This document shows, piece after piece, positions 23,584 through 34,067 of a stretch of DNA of 64,000 nucleotides; position 1 is the first letter of the stretch; each line of letters starts with the position of its first letter. Under the pieces are notes generated by a model. It had not been told where the DNA came from and did no database searches. It saw only the letters and a list, made by a program, of their open reading frames with translations. Source of the DNA: Shinella sp. PSBB067 (GTDB lineage: Bacteria > Pseudomonadota > Alphaproteobacteria > Rhizobiales > Rhizobiaceae); contig NZ_CP069303.1 of assembly GCF_016839145.1 (NCBI RefSeq), positions 4,528,501 to 4,592,500 on the forward strand, written 5' to 3'. A program made the translations under genes and the position numbers.

Positions 23584-26106
23584 ATGTTCATTGACAAGAT
23601 TCTCGCACGCTTCAAGATCCAGACCAAGGTTCTTGTCTTCATCCTGCCTTTCGTTCTCAGCATCTGCGCGGTCGGATTCACCGGCCTTTACGCATCCGGC
23701 CTGCTGCAGGGCCGCATGGAGATTTCCAACAGCGTCCTCCAGTCGCTCAGCGGCTTCAAGGATGTCTATGCCGGCATGAACCGCTTCCTCCAGAACACCT
23801 CGGAGGAGAGCCGGGACGCCGTGCACCAGCGTCTCAACGCGCAGGGCGCCGTCCTCCAGGCGACGATGGATGCGCTGGCGCCCGATGCCGACAAGTCGCG
23901 CCTCGTCGACGCGCAGGCCCAGACCAGGGACATCGAGGCCCGCATGGACGGCCTGTGGGCGCTCTACGTCAACGAGACCGGCCTGCACGATGCGATGACG
24001 AAGAACCTCAACGCGCTCACCGCCGAGCAGGTCAAGATCCTCGACGAGGCCACGAAGCTCCAGCGTTCCGTGCGCCAGGACGAGAACAGCGCCAAGAGCA
24101 TGCTGCGCGAGGCCGAGCGCCTGACCAATGCCGGCAAGTTCTTCGCCGATTTCCTCGCCGATTTCGGCAAGGGCGCGACGCCCGACGAGCAGTTGAAGCT
24201 GGTCAGGGAGCGCTACCCGCTGATTGCCAAGACCGACCGTTCGATCACGGCGATCCTGCCGAAGAGCCAGAAGGTCGTCTCCGTCACCATCCGCAACACG
24301 ATCGAGGAACTCGGCGGCTTCCTGGCCTCGTCCGACCCGGCGGCCACCACCGTGCCTGAGATCGCGCGCCGCGTGAGCCGCTTCCGCCAGGTGGCCATCC
24401 AGCTCCAGGGCGCGGCCGCCGAGAAGATGCGCGAGGCGACCCGCATCTTCAGCGCGCTCGACGAACCGATCATCAAGTCCGAGGCGATCCTCGCCTCGAC
24501 GCGCAAGCTGGTATCGACGATCGACGACATCAAGGTCGCCTCCGCGCGCTTTCTCGGCCAGACCTCGGATACGAACCGCGTCAAGCTTCTCGGTAACCTT
24601 TCCATCCTGCGCATCGACATCAAGAGCCTGCGCGGCAGCGCCAGCGGCCTGCCCTTCTTCGACGCGGTCGACGACGGCCTGACGCCGATGCTCGACCGGA
24701 TCGAGGCCGACAGCGCCGCGCTGGTGAAGATCAGCACCGAGCGTGCCGCCGATTTCGAGGCCGCCGGCCAGTCGATCGACACGATCTGGAACCTGCTCAG
24801 CCAGTTCGCCGAGGAGCAGAAGACGAGCGCCGGCACCGAGCGCGAAAAGGCCAACCAGGTCTCGGTCGTCGCGACCGTCGCCGGTGCCGCGATCGCCGTG
24901 CTTGCCGGCATCGCCCTGGTGCTGACGCTGAAGGGGCCGATCGGCCAGATTACCGGCGCCATGCGCCGCCTTGCGGACGGCTTCCTCGATACCGGCATTT
25001 CCGGCGAGGGCCGCGCCGACGAGATCGGCGACATGGCCCGCGCGCTCGGCGTCTTCAAGGAGAACGCCCTGTCGAAGATACGCATCGAGGAGGAAAGCGA
25101 GCAGCAGCGTGCAGCGGCGGAAACCGAACGCGCCCGCAACGACGCCGAAAAGCAGGCCCTCGACCGCCAGATCGACTTCGCCGTCGATGCGCTCGCCGCC
25201 GGCCTCGGCCGTCTCGCCCAGGGGGACCTGTCGCGCCAGATCGAGACGCCGTTCACCGGCCGCCTCGAGCAGCTCCGCCAGGACTTCAACGTCTCGCTCG
25301 TGCGCCTTCAGGACACGCTCGGCCAGATCCGCAACAATGCGCTGTCGATCCAGCGCAGCGGCTCGGACATGCTGCAATCGGCCGATGCGCTTTCCAAGCG
25401 CACCGAATCCCAGGCCTCCTCGTTGGAGGAGACGGCCGCGGCGGTCGAGCAGATCACCGCCACCGTGCGCTCCTCCGCCGAGCGGGCGCATGAGGCGAAC
25501 CTCGTCGTCGGCACGACCAAGCGCAGCGCCGACAGCTCCGCGGAGGTCGTCAGCAACGCGATTGCCGCCATGGGCCGTATCGAGGGCGCTTCGCGCCAGA
25601 TCGAGCAGATCATCGAGGTGATCGACGACATCGCCTTCCAGACCAACCTCCTGGCGCTCAATGCCGGCATTGAGGCTGCCCGCGCGGGCGAGGCAGGCAA
25701 GGGCTTCGCGGTCGTCGCGCAGGAAGTGCGCGAACTCGCCCAGCGTTCGGCGAGTGCCGCCCGCGAGATCAAGGGCCTCATCGAGAAGTCGACGAGCGAG
25801 GTCAGCGCCGGGGCGCATCTCGTGCAGGAGACGGGGGCGGTGCTCGCCTCGATCAGCCAGCAGATCGTCACCGTCAGCCAGCATGTGGACATGATGGCGA
25901 CGGCAAGCCGCGACCAGGCGGCGGCGCTGCAGGAGGTCAACGGCTCCGTCAACCAGATGGACCAGATGACCCAGCAGAACGCCTCGATGGTCGACCTGAC
26001 GACCACGGCAAGCCGCAAGCTCGCGGGCGACGCCGACACGCTGATGATGCTGGTCGAGCAGTTCCGCCTGGAGGCGGACGAGCAGGCTGCGCATCGCGCT
26101 GCCTGA
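23584..26106 (+). CDS. Methyl-accepting chemotaxis protein with large periplasmic sensor (McpZ-like)
   Basis: Chemoreceptor of 840 residues. Membrane helix 1 (about residues 15-38) and helix 2 (about 429-450) bracket an all-helical periplasmic domain of nearly 390 residues, about twice the size of the common four-helix-bundle sensor. A HAMP domain (about 452-505) and the signalling hairpin with the invariant tip [20 protein letters not shown] (around 680-700) follow. No C-terminal CheR-tethering pentapeptide is seen. Sinorhizobium meliloti McpZ has a similarly oversized helical sensor, and the gene order here resembles that region, so orthology is likely. The ligand is unknown. A strong hairpin terminator follows. 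Confidence 0.9.
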   Translation: MFIDKILARFKIQTKVLVFILPFVLSICAVGFTGLYASGLLQGRMEISNSVLQSLSGFKDVYAGMNRFLQNTSEESRDAVHQRLNAQGAVLQATMDALAPDADKSRLVDAQAQTRDIEARMDGLWALYVNETGLHDAMTKNLNALTAEQVKILDEATKLQRSVRQDENSAKSMLREAERLTNAGKFFADFLADFGKGATPDEQLKLVRERYPLIAKTDRSITAILPKSQKVVSVTIRNTIEELGGFLASSDPAATTVPEIARRVSRFRQVAIQLQGAAAEKMREATRIFSALDEPIIKSEAILASTRKLVSTIDDIKVASARFLGQTSDTNRVKLLGNLSILRIDIKSLRGSASGLPFFDAVDDGLTPMLDRIEADSAALVKISTERAADFEAAGQSIDTIWNLLSQFAEEQKTSAGTEREKANQVSVVATVAGAAIAVLAGIALVLTLKGPIGQITGAMRRLADGFLDTGISGEGRADEIGDMARALGVFKENALSKIRIEEESEQQRAAAETERARNDAEKQALDRQIDFAVDALAAGLGRLAQGDLSRQIETPFTGRLEQLRQDFNVSLVRLQDTLGQIRNNALSIQRSGSDMLQSADALSKRTESQASSLEETAAAVEQITATVRSSAERAHEANLVVGTTKRSADSSAEVVSNAIAAMGRIEGASRQIEQIIEVIDDIAFQTNLLALNAGIEAARAGEAGKGFAVVAQEVRELAQRSASAAREIKGLIEKSTSEVSAGAHLVQETGAVLASISQQIVTVSQHVDMMATASRDQAAALQEVNGSVNQMDQMTQQNASMVDLTTTASRKLAGDADTLMMLVEQFRLEADEQAAHRAA

Positions 26107-26127
26107 GACGGCGGCAACGGAACCTTG

Positions 26128-26153
26128 AAGGCCCGGCATCGCCGGGCCTTTTT
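26128..26153 (+). terminator. Rho-independent terminator after the chemoreceptor gene
   Basis: A perfect 10-bp stem (26128-26137 with 26141-26150), a 3-base loop and a T5 run follow the chemoreceptor stop codon by 22 bases. The T-run abuts the 3' end of the convergent 48-residue gene. Confidence 0.85.
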
Positions 26154-26299
26154 CATTTCATGAGGCGGAACAGCCTCGCAATGCGGCGCAGCCGCGCGCG
26201 CAGCGGGTGTTTCTCGATGAGGTGGTCGAATTCATGCTTGCGACGGCCATCCTTGCTGGAAAGCTCGAAAAGCATGGCAAAGCCGAACATGTCGTGCAT
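26153..26299 (-). CDS. 48-residue basic small protein of unknown function
   Basis: The minus-strand frame begins with ATG at 26299, has an ideal AAGGAG site six bases upstream (26306-26311), and ends at a TGA touching the chemoreceptor terminator. The product starts MHDMFGFAMLFELSS, continues KDGRRKHEFDHLIEKHPL and finishes with RARLRRIARLFRLMK, so it has a hydrophobic start and a strongly basic, amphipathic C-terminal helix. It has no Cys and no signal peptide. I recognise no family. The good start site and full-length frame argue that it is real. A nucleic-acid or membrane contact by the basic helix is only a guess. Confidence 0.6.
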   Translation of the reverse strand: MHDMFGFAMLFELSSKDGRRKHEFDHLIEKHPLRARLRRIARLFRLMK

Positions 26300-26456
26300 G
26301 GTGGTCTCCTTCGCGAAGGCGTGCAAAGCCGTGGCGCCGGAGGGCGCGCGTCGGACTTCTGTCGGGTGAGTGGCGCCGGGCGCCTTGTCTACGAACCGAA
26401 TCTATCCTTCAGATTGTGGTTCAGAAACGTCGAATTCCGCGCTATGCTTTTCATCC

Positions 26457-27329
26457 ATGAAAGACATGTCTTGGGAATCCTATCGCATCTTTCTCGACGT
26501 CGCCCGGCAGGGCGGGCTGACCGGGGCCGCGCAGGCGTCCGGCCTCAGCCCGGCCACGGTGGGGCGGCGCATCCTGCAACTGGAGGAGGCGATGGGCCGC
26601 GTCCTTTTCCAGCGCAGCCAGACGGGCTACCGGATGACGGCGGAGGGTGAGGCGCTCCATGACCGGCTTCTTGCCATGGAGGCGATCGCCCGCGGCATCG
26701 AGAGCTGGCGGCAGGAAGGGCAGGGCACGACGACGGTGCGGGTCATGGCCGGCACCTGGGTGACATGGCTCGTCTGCGAGAACATGACCACGATCTGCAC
26801 CGGGCGCGATCCATTCCGCCTCGACCTTTCGGTTTCCGAGCGCCGGGCGACGCTGGCGCATCGCGAGGTGGATGTCGCCCTTCGAGCCGTCGAGCCCACC
26901 GAGCCGGCCCTCATCAGCCGTCCCGCCGGCGATGTCGCCTATGCCGCCTACCGGCGCAGGAATGCAGGCGACGCGCTCGCCGATCGCTGGCTGGCGGTGT
27001 CTGAGGAGGATGCGGTATCGGCCTATCTGCGCTGGCCGCATGAACGGATGGGCGGCTCCATCGCCATCGTCGTCAGTCGGCCGCGCTCGCTGCTCGATCT
27101 CGCGCGGTCGGGCGCCGGGCAGGCGGTGCTGCCCTGCTTCGTCGGCGATCTCGATCCGGACCTGGAGCGGGCCGGCGAGGAAATCCGCGAGCTGCGGCAC
27201 CATCAATGGATCGTCGCCAACGGCGAGGACCGCCATCGGCGCGATATCCGCACCGTTTCCGACCGGCTGTTCCGGCTCCTGAAAAGCTACAGTGATCTCT
27301 TTTCCGGCAGGCGGCCGAGCCGGACATGA
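26457..27329 (+). CDS. LysR-family transcriptional regulator
   Basis: The ATG at 26457 gives 290 residues. The N-terminal winged helix-turn-helix is clear (FLDVARQGGLTGAAQASGLS, then PATVGRRILQLEEAMGRVLF). The C-terminal sensor domain is present but short and divergent from the usual two-lobed fold, so no effector can be proposed. It stands alone between the small-protein gene, which diverges from it, and a convergent small gene; no target operon is suggested by position. No strong ribosome-binding site is visible; a second ATG at 26466 is possible. Confidence 0.85.
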   Translation: MKDMSWESYRIFLDVARQGGLTGAAQASGLSPATVGRRILQLEEAMGRVLFQRSQTGYRMTAEGEALHDRLLAMEAIARGIESWRQEGQGTTTVRVMAGTWVTWLVCENMTTICTGRDPFRLDLSVSERRATLAHREVDVALRAVEPTEPALISRPAGDVAYAAYRRRNAGDALADRWLAVSEEDAVSAYLRWPHERMGGSIAIVVSRPRSLLDLARSGAGQAVLPCFVGDLDPDLERAGEEIRELRHHQWIVANGEDRHRRDIRTVSDRLFRLLKSYSDLFSGRRPSRT

Positions 27330-27358
27330 AAAATCCCCGGCGCAGGGAACGCCGGGGA
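27329..27358 (-). terminator. Terminator for the minus-strand aceA-associated small gene
   Basis: A 9-bp stem (27334-27342 with 27350-27358) is followed, reading the minus strand, by T5 (27333-27329). It ends the transcript of the 79-residue gene and may also act on the converging LysR gene. Confidence 0.75.
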
Positions 27359-27384
27359 CTTCCTTTTGACCGGATTTCTGCCTG

Positions 27385-27624
27385 TCAGCCGCGGCCCTGC
27401 GTCACGATGACCGGGATCAGCAGGTCCCCCCAGTTGCCCTCGCCGCCGTGGTGGCGGGCGGAGCGGACGAGCTCCACCGAGACACCGGCCTCGACCGCCT
27501 TCATGACGGACTGGTTGAGGCGGTGCAGGTCGTTGGCGACCATGCGGATCATGGCCTGCTGGTCGGGGGTCATCGCGGATGCCTGTTCTTCGGCTCGTTC
27601 CTTGACGCGGGTCTGGACTGTCAT
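27385..27624 (-). CDS. Small conserved-looking protein downstream of aceA
   Basis: The product has 79 residues and a good AGAGGAG ribosome-binding site just upstream of the ATG at 27624. It is acidic and helical in the first half (AMTPDQQAMIRMVANDLHRL), with a C-terminal half containing VELVRSARHHGGEGNWGDLLIP. There is no signal or membrane segment. It lies 98 bases after aceA on the same strand, with an intercistronic hairpin (27654-27672) and a terminator behind it, so it probably shares the aceA transcript. I do not recognise a function; a role tied to the glyoxylate shunt is inferred only from position. Confidence 0.7.
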   Translation of the reverse strand: MTVQTRVKERAEEQASAMTPDQQAMIRMVANDLHRLNQSVMKAVEAGVSVELVRSARHHGGEGNWGDLLIPVIVTQGRG

Positions 27625-27722
27625 GGCATTTCTCCTCTTCTGAGCATTTTGCAGGCAGGCGGTAGGCCTGCCGTCGCAGGAAATGCGGCTCTATGGGGTT
27701 CTTGAAAGGTTGACGGGTCGGG

Positions 27723-29012
<1,290 letters not shown>

Positions 29013-29149
29013 GATATCCTCCGGTGCGATGTCTCGGGATCGGGACTTGCTGTCTTGCTGCCCCGATTTCATGTGACAGTATTTACATCGCACCGCACAA
29101 TACGGCGAGAGAAAACCGGAAAACCAGAGGGATAATCGGGTAATGATGT

Positions 29150-29196
29150 CTTGTCTTTGACAAGTCAGCTCTGTAAAAAAGTAAAATCTGTAAAAT
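29150..29196. promoter_or_regulatory. Candidate operator/promoter region between aceA and its divergent regulator
   Basis: Two elements lie here. One is a palindrome CTTGTC-TTT-GACAAG (29150-29164); the other a direct repeat TCTGTAAAA (29170-29178 and 29187-29195, 17 bp apart). The palindrome contains TTGACA (29157-29162), followed 19 bases later by TAAAAT (29182-29187), a plausible -35/-10 pair for the regulator gene. Control of both genes from this space is expected; which element binds the regulator is not known. Confidence 0.5.
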
Positions 29197-29231
29197 TGAC
29201 TGCGCGGCCGGTCGTGTAAAGGATTTGACAC

Positions 29232-30647
29232 ATGGCGGAGAACAAGATCTTTGCCGGCCCCAAGGTCCGGCGTATCCGCAACGCGCTCGGCCTCACCCAG
29301 ACGGCGATGGCGGAGGGATTGTCGATCTCGCCGTCCTATCTCAACCTGATCGAGCGCAACCAGCGCCCGCTGACCGTGCAGCTCCTCCTGCGCCTCGCCT
29401 CCGTCTACAAGGTGGATCTAGACGAGCTGCAGGGCGAGAGCGCCGGCAATGCGCGCCAGCTCCGCGAGGTCTTCGCCGATCCTCTGCTCGCCGGCGAACT
29501 GCCGGGGGATCACGAGCTGGTGGAGATCGCCGATGCGGCGCCGAATGTGGCGAGCGGCATCCTGAAACTCTACCGCGCCTACCGCGAGCAGGCCGCGCGC
29601 CTGACCGATCTTGCCGACGTCCTCGCGCGCGAAGGCCATGCCACCACGCTGTCAGGCACGCTGCTGCCGATGGACGAGGTGCGCGACAAGCTGGAAGGCC
29701 GCCCCAATTATTTCGGCGCCATCGACGAGGCGGCCGAGCGCTTCCACGCCGCACTCGCGCCGGGCGATGATCTTGCCGCGGCGCTCAAGGGCTGGCTGCG
29801 CAAGGAGCACGGCGTCGTCGTACGCCTCCTGCCGGTCCATACCATGCCGAACCTGCGCCGCCGGTTCGACCGGCATTCCATGCGCCTCTTCCTCTCCGAG
29901 CGCCTGTCGCCCTTCGACCAGTTGCGCGAGATCGCCATGGAGACCGTGCAGCTTGCCTTGCAGGACGAGATCTTCTCCGAGCTGGACCTGCTCGCCTTCT
30001 CGACGGCGGAGGCGAGGCGCATCGCCCGCTTCGAGCTGGCGCGCTATGCCGCCCACGCCCTGATGATGCCCTATGAGGCCTTTCATTCCACCGCCCAGCG
30101 CGTGCGCTACGATGTCGACGTGCTGCGCTCGCGCTTCGGTGTCTCCTACGAGCAGGCGGCGAACCGGCTCACCATGCTGCAGCGGCCGGGCAGGGCGGGC
30201 GTGGCCTTCTTCATGCTGGAGATCGACAATGCCGGCCATCGCTTCCGGCGGGCGGGCGCGCAGGGCTTTCCGCAGGCGCGCTTCGGCGGCGGCTGTCCCA
30301 AGCTCGGCGTCCATTCCGCCTTTTCCCAGCCGGGCCAGATCCTCGTCGACCGCGTCGAGATGCCGGATGGCGGCGCCTTCCTGACGGTCTCGCGGACGCT
30401 GGAGGGGCCGCAAGGTGCCTTCGCCGAGCGGGTGCGCCGCACCGCGCTCCTCCTCGGCTGCGATGCCGCGCATGCCGAGGAGACGGTCTATGGCGAGGCG
30501 GTGCGCCGGGAGGGGGCGGTGGCGGTCGGAGCGGCCTGCCGTTTGTGCGAGCGGCAGGGCTGTCTTGCCCGCGCCGCGCCGCCCGTCACGCGCCCGCTCG
30601 GGCTGGACGAAATGGTCGCCGGCCTCAGCCTTTTCGACTTCCAGTGA
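29232..30647 (+). CDS. ScfR-type XRE regulator with IrrE-like domain (short-chain fatty acid metabolism)
   Basis: This 471-residue cytoplasmic regulator has an N-terminal XRE helix-turn-helix (about residues 10-64: [20 protein letters not shown] and [15 protein letters not shown]). A central domain like the ImmA/IrrE metallopeptidase fold follows (around 160-290), and the C-terminal DUF2083-type region has clustered Cys436, Cys439 and Cys444 (CRLCERQGC). Relatives control isocitrate lyase, methylcitrate or acyl-CoA genes in response to short-chain acyl-CoA. Divergence from aceA makes aceA the obvious target. The Cys cluster could bind a metal or sense redox state, which is inference. Confidence 0.85.
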   Translation: MAENKIFAGPKVRRIRNALGLTQTAMAEGLSISPSYLNLIERNQRPLTVQLLLRLASVYKVDLDELQGESAGNARQLREVFADPLLAGELPGDHELVEIADAAPNVASGILKLYRAYREQAARLTDLADVLAREGHATTLSGTLLPMDEVRDKLEGRPNYFGAIDEAAERFHAALAPGDDLAAALKGWLRKEHGVVVRLLPVHTMPNLRRRFDRHSMRLFLSERLSPFDQLREIAMETVQLALQDEIFSELDLLAFSTAEARRIARFELARYAAHALMMPYEAFHSTAQRVRYDVDVLRSRFGVSYEQAANRLTMLQRPGRAGVAFFMLEIDNAGHRFRRAGAQGFPQARFGGGCPKLGVHSAFSQPGQILVDRVEMPDGGAFLTVSRTLEGPQGAFAERVRRTALLLGCDAAHAEETVYGEAVRREGAVAVGAACRLCERQGCLARAAPPVTRPLGLDEMVAGLSLFDFQ

Positions 30648-30831
30648 ATTTTCGCTTGATTTCCGCCGGGGATAGGGTTTGAAATATGATAGGAATGGGA
30701 ACAATGTGATACAAAAATTCGCCCTATGTTTGCGTAGAATGCCGCTTGTCGCCTCTTGAAAAAAATCCATAATCGGTGACTGTTCTTCATACGAACTCAT
30801 AGGCCCCGCGAAAAAACTGGGAGAAAAATCA

Positions 30832-31926
30832 ATGATAAGGCATACTCTTTTGGCGACTGCCGCCGTTGTCGCGCTGTTTGGCGCAAGCGGCGCGCTCGCG
30901 CAGGAAAAAGTCGTTAACGTCTACAACTGGTCCGATTACATCGATAGCTCGATCATCGACGATTTCACCAAGGAAACCGGCATCAAGGTCGTCTACGACG
31001 TCTATGACTCGAACGAGATCCTGGAGACGAAGCTGCTTGCCGGCGGCACGGGCTACGACGTCGTCGTTCCGACCAACACCTTCCTCCAGCGCCAGATCGC
31101 CGCGGGCGTCTACCAGAAGCTCGACAAGTCCAAGCTGCCCAACCTCAAGAACATGTGGGACATGGTGTCAGAGCGCATGCAGCCGTTCGACCCGGGCAAC
31201 GAATATTCCATCAACTACATGTGGGGCACGATCGGCATCGGCTACAACAAGGCCAAGATCAAGGAAGCGCTCGGCACCGACCAGATCGACAGCTGGAGCG
31301 TGATCTTCGATCCGGCCAATGCCGAGAAGCTCAAGGATTGCGGCATCAACATGCTGGATTCGCCGACCGACATCCTCCCTGTCACGCTCGCCTATCTCGG
31401 CCTCAACCCCGACAGCCACGACCCGGCCGACATCGCCAAGGCCGAGGAAGCGCTCATGAAGGTCCGCCCCTTCGTGCGCAAGTTCCACTCGTCCGAATTC
31501 ATCAACGGCCTTGCCAACGGCGACATCTGCATCGCCATCGGCTGGTCGGGCGATATCTTCCAGGGCCGCGACCGCGCCGAAGAGGCCGGCAACGGCGTCG
31601 AGGTCGGCTATGCGATCCCGAAGGAAGGCACGCAGATGTGGTTCGACCAGATGGCGATCCCGGCCGACGCGCCGCATGTCGAGGCGGCGCACGCCTTCCT
31701 CGACTACATCATGCGCCCGGAGGTGATCGCCAAGGCGTCGACCTATATCCACTACGCCAACGGCAACAAGGCCTCGCAGGCGCTCCTGCCGGACGACATC
31801 GTCAAGGACACGACCATCTACCCGGATGACGCGACCCTGAAGAAGCTCTTCACCAACACGACGCTGGACGCCAAGACCCAGCGTATGTTCACACGGACCT
31901 GGACCAAGATCGTGACCGGCCAGTAA
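30832..31926 (+). CDS. potF: Putrescine/spermidine ABC transporter, periplasmic binding protein
   Basis: This polyamine-binding protein has 364 residues, with a Sec signal (about residues 1-23, cleaved near ALAQ). PotD/PotF landmarks are VNVYNWSDYIDSSIIDDF at the mature N-terminus, YDVVVPTNTFLQRQ, YSINYMWGTIGIGYNK and IAIGWSGDIFQGRDRA, where Trp and Asp contact the amine. It heads a potFGHI operon and is followed by a hairpin, which would raise its level over the membrane components. Putrescine is the most likely ligand, given the gamma-glutamylputrescine enzymes 9 kb away, but spermidine cannot be excluded. Confidence 0.92.
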   Translation: MIRHTLLATAAVVALFGASGALAQEKVVNVYNWSDYIDSSIIDDFTKETGIKVVYDVYDSNEILETKLLAGGTGYDVVVPTNTFLQRQIAAGVYQKLDKSKLPNLKNMWDMVSERMQPFDPGNEYSINYMWGTIGIGYNKAKIKEALGTDQIDSWSVIFDPANAEKLKDCGINMLDSPTDILPVTLAYLGLNPDSHDPADIAKAEEALMKVRPFVRKFHSSEFINGLANGDICIAIGWSGDIFQGRDRAEEAGNGVEVGYAIPKEGTQMWFDQMAIPADAPHVEAAHAFLDYIMRPEVIAKASTYIHYANGNKASQALLPDDIVKDTTIYPDDATLKKLFTNTTLDAKTQRMFTRTWTKIVTGQ

Positions 31927-31939
31927 CCGGTCCGACGCG

Positions 31940-31972
31940 AATTGCCCGGAAGCATCTTCCGGGCAATTTCAT
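31940..31972 (+). terminator. Hairpin between potF and potG
   Basis: A perfect 12-bp stem (31940-31951 with 31957-31968) and 5-base loop are followed by TTCATTT. As in the agl and dpp operons, it sits after the binding-protein gene and probably acts as a partial terminator or mRNA stabiliser. Confidence 0.7.
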
Positions 31973-32004
31973 TTCGACGATCAGAAAAGAGTTGGGGACA
32001 GGCA

Positions 32005-33147
32005 ATGAAATCTCTCGGCAACATCCGTCGTTCCTTCGCGCCCTGGACGGATCCGGACGCAAAACCGTTCATCACCTTCCGAAACGTCACGAAGAAGTTC
32101 GGCGATTTCACTGCCGTCGACGACCTCACCCTCGACATCTATCACCGCGAGTTCTTCGCCCTACTCGGCGCCTCGGGCTGCGGCAAGTCCACGCTCCTGC
32201 GCATGCTGGCCGGCTTCGAGCGGCCGACGTCCGGCGAGATCATCCTCGATGGCCAGGACATCGCCGGCATCCCGCCCTACAAGCGGCCGGTCAACATGAT
32301 GTTCCAGTCCTACGCGCTCTTCCCGCACATGACGGTGGAGAGCAATATCGGCTTCGGCCTCAGGCAGGACGGCATGCCGAAGAACGAGATCGCCGAGCGC
32401 GTCGCCCAGATGCTCAAGCTCGTGAAGCTCGAGAAATTCGCCAAGCGCAAGCCGCACCAGCTTTCCGGCGGCCAGCGCCAGCGCGTGGCGCTCGCCCGCT
32501 CGCTCGCCAAGCGCCCGAAGGTGCTTTTGCTCGACGAGCCGCTCGGCGCGCTCGACAAGAAGCTGCGCGAGGAGACCCAGTTCGAGCTGATGGACCTCCA
32601 GCAGGAGCTCGGCCTCACCTTCGTCGTCGTGACGCACGACCAGGAGGAGGCGATGACCATGGCCGACCGCATCGCGGTGATGAGCCACGGCAAGGTCATC
32701 CAGGTCGCCACCCCGGCGGAAATCTACGAGGCGCCGAATTCCCGCTTCGTCGCCGACTTCATCGGGGACGTGAACATCCTCGACGGCAAGGTCTCGGCCA
32801 GCGGCAACGGCAAGATCGAGCTTGCCGCCAACGAAGGCTTCACCATCCGCACCGCGGCCGCCGGTGACCCGGCGCCCGGTAGCGCGGCCGGCTTCGCGAT
32901 CCGCCCGGAAAAGCTGAAGGTCTCGCGCAACGCGCCCGCCGATGCCACCTTCAATGCAGCGCAGGGCGAAATCTGGGACATCGGCTATCTCGGCGACATG
33001 ACCGTCTTCTACGTCAAGCTCGACAGCGGCAAGGTCGTGAAGGCCTCCATGCTGAATGCCCAGCGCGAGGTGGAAAACCCGATCGCCTATGATGAAAAGG
33101 TCTGGGTCTCCTTCGGCGAGACGGCCGGCGTCGTGTTGAAGGACTGA
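32005..33147 (+). CDS. potG: Polyamine ABC transporter ATP-binding protein
   Basis: This ATPase drives the PotHI permease. The ATG at 32005, after GGGGACAGG, gives 380 residues. Walker A GASGCGKST begins near residue 55; the signature LSGGQRQRVALARS lies near residue 153, Walker B VLLLDEP near 173, and the switch His in THDQEE. The C-terminal ~130 residues form the TOBE domain of polyamine/iron importers. The long N-terminal extension before the first strand (about 30 residues) is typical of PotG rather than PotA. It is third-step partner of PotF and directly followed by potH after 4 bases. Confidence 0.95.
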   Translation: MKSLGNIRRSFAPWTDPDAKPFITFRNVTKKFGDFTAVDDLTLDIYHREFFALLGASGCGKSTLLRMLAGFERPTSGEIILDGQDIAGIPPYKRPVNMMFQSYALFPHMTVESNIGFGLRQDGMPKNEIAERVAQMLKLVKLEKFAKRKPHQLSGGQRQRVALARSLAKRPKVLLLDEPLGALDKKLREETQFELMDLQQELGLTFVVVTHDQEEAMTMADRIAVMSHGKVIQVATPAEIYEAPNSRFVADFIGDVNILDGKVSASGNGKIELAANEGFTIRTAAAGDPAPGSAAGFAIRPEKLKVSRNAPADATFNAAQGEIWDIGYLGDMTVFYVKLDSGKVVKASMLNAQREVENPIAYDEKVWVSFGETAGVVLKD

Positions 33148-33151
33148 TGCG

Positions 33152-34063
33152 ATGAACAAGCTCGGCTCCGCCATCTTCAGCCGCCTTGTCATCATCATCC
33201 CCTATGCGTGGCTGCTGTTCTTCTTCCTCGTTCCCTTCTTCATCGTCTTCCGTATCTCGCTCTCCACCACCGCGATCGCCCAGCCGCCCTACGAGCCGGT
33301 CTTCGCGCTGTCCGACGGCCTTTCCGGCCTCTGGGCAAAGCTCGGCGCGCTGCACTTCGACAATTTCGTCTGGCTCACCGAGGACGCGCTCTATATCAAC
33401 GCCTATCTGTCGAGCCTCTGGATCGCCGCCGTTTCGACCTTCGTTACGCTCCTGATCGGCTATCCCATCGCCTACGGCATGGCCCAGGCGCCGCGCTCCC
33501 TGCGCCCGACCCTGCTGATGCTCGTCATCCTGCCGTTCTGGACGAGCTTCCTGATTCGCGTCTACGCATGGATCGCCATCCTGAAGCCGGAAGGGCTGCT
33601 CAACCAGTTCCTCATCGGCATCGGCGTCATCGACCAGCCGCTGATCATCATGAACACCAACTGGGCGATCTATATCGGGATCGTCTATTCCTACCTGCCC
33701 TTCATGGTGCTGCCGCTCTATTCGGCGCTGGAGAAGATGGACAACACGCTGATCGAAGCCGCGCAGGATCTCGGCTGCCCGCAGATCTCCGCCTTCTGGA
33801 AGATCACCTTCCCGCTCTCCATCCCCGGCGTCGTGGCGGGCTGCATGCTCGTCTTCATCCCGGCGGTCGGCGAGTTCGTCATCCCCGACCTTCTCGGCGG
33901 ATCGCAGACGCTGATGATCGGCAAGACGCTGTGGAACGAATTCAACGCGAACCGCGACTGGCCGGTCTCGGCCGCCGTCGCAACCATCCTGCTCCTCATC
34001 CTGGTCGTGCCCATCGTGTTCTTCCAGAATGCGCAGGCCAAGGCCGAAGAGCAGGGGAGGTAA
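33152..34063 (+). CDS. potH: Polyamine ABC transporter permease
   Basis: Inner-membrane permease of 303 residues with six membrane helices. The MetI-type EAA loop is visible as DNTLIEAAQDLGCPQISAFW (around residue 195), the contact to PotG. The block SFLIRVYAWIAILKPEGLLN in the middle is characteristic of PotB/PotH proteins. It begins 4 bases after potG and ends 4 bases before potI, so the genes are tightly coupled in one operon. Confidence 0.94.
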   Translation: MNKLGSAIFSRLVIIIPYAWLLFFFLVPFFIVFRISLSTTAIAQPPYEPVFALSDGLSGLWAKLGALHFDNFVWLTEDALYINAYLSSLWIAAVSTFVTLLIGYPIAYGMAQAPRSLRPTLLMLVILPFWTSFLIRVYAWIAILKPEGLLNQFLIGIGVIDQPLIIMNTNWAIYIGIVYSYLPFMVLPLYSALEKMDNTLIEAAQDLGCPQISAFWKITFPLSIPGVVAGCMLVFIPAVGEFVIPDLLGGSQTLMIGKTLWNEFNANRDWPVSAAVATILLLILVVPIVFFQNAQAKAEEQGR

Positions 34064-34067
34064 GCCC

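Noticed and set aside
26160..26369. Plus-strand open frame antisense to the 48-residue gene
   Set aside because: Ser/Arg-rich chance product with no ribosome-binding site; the opposite strand has the convincing gene.
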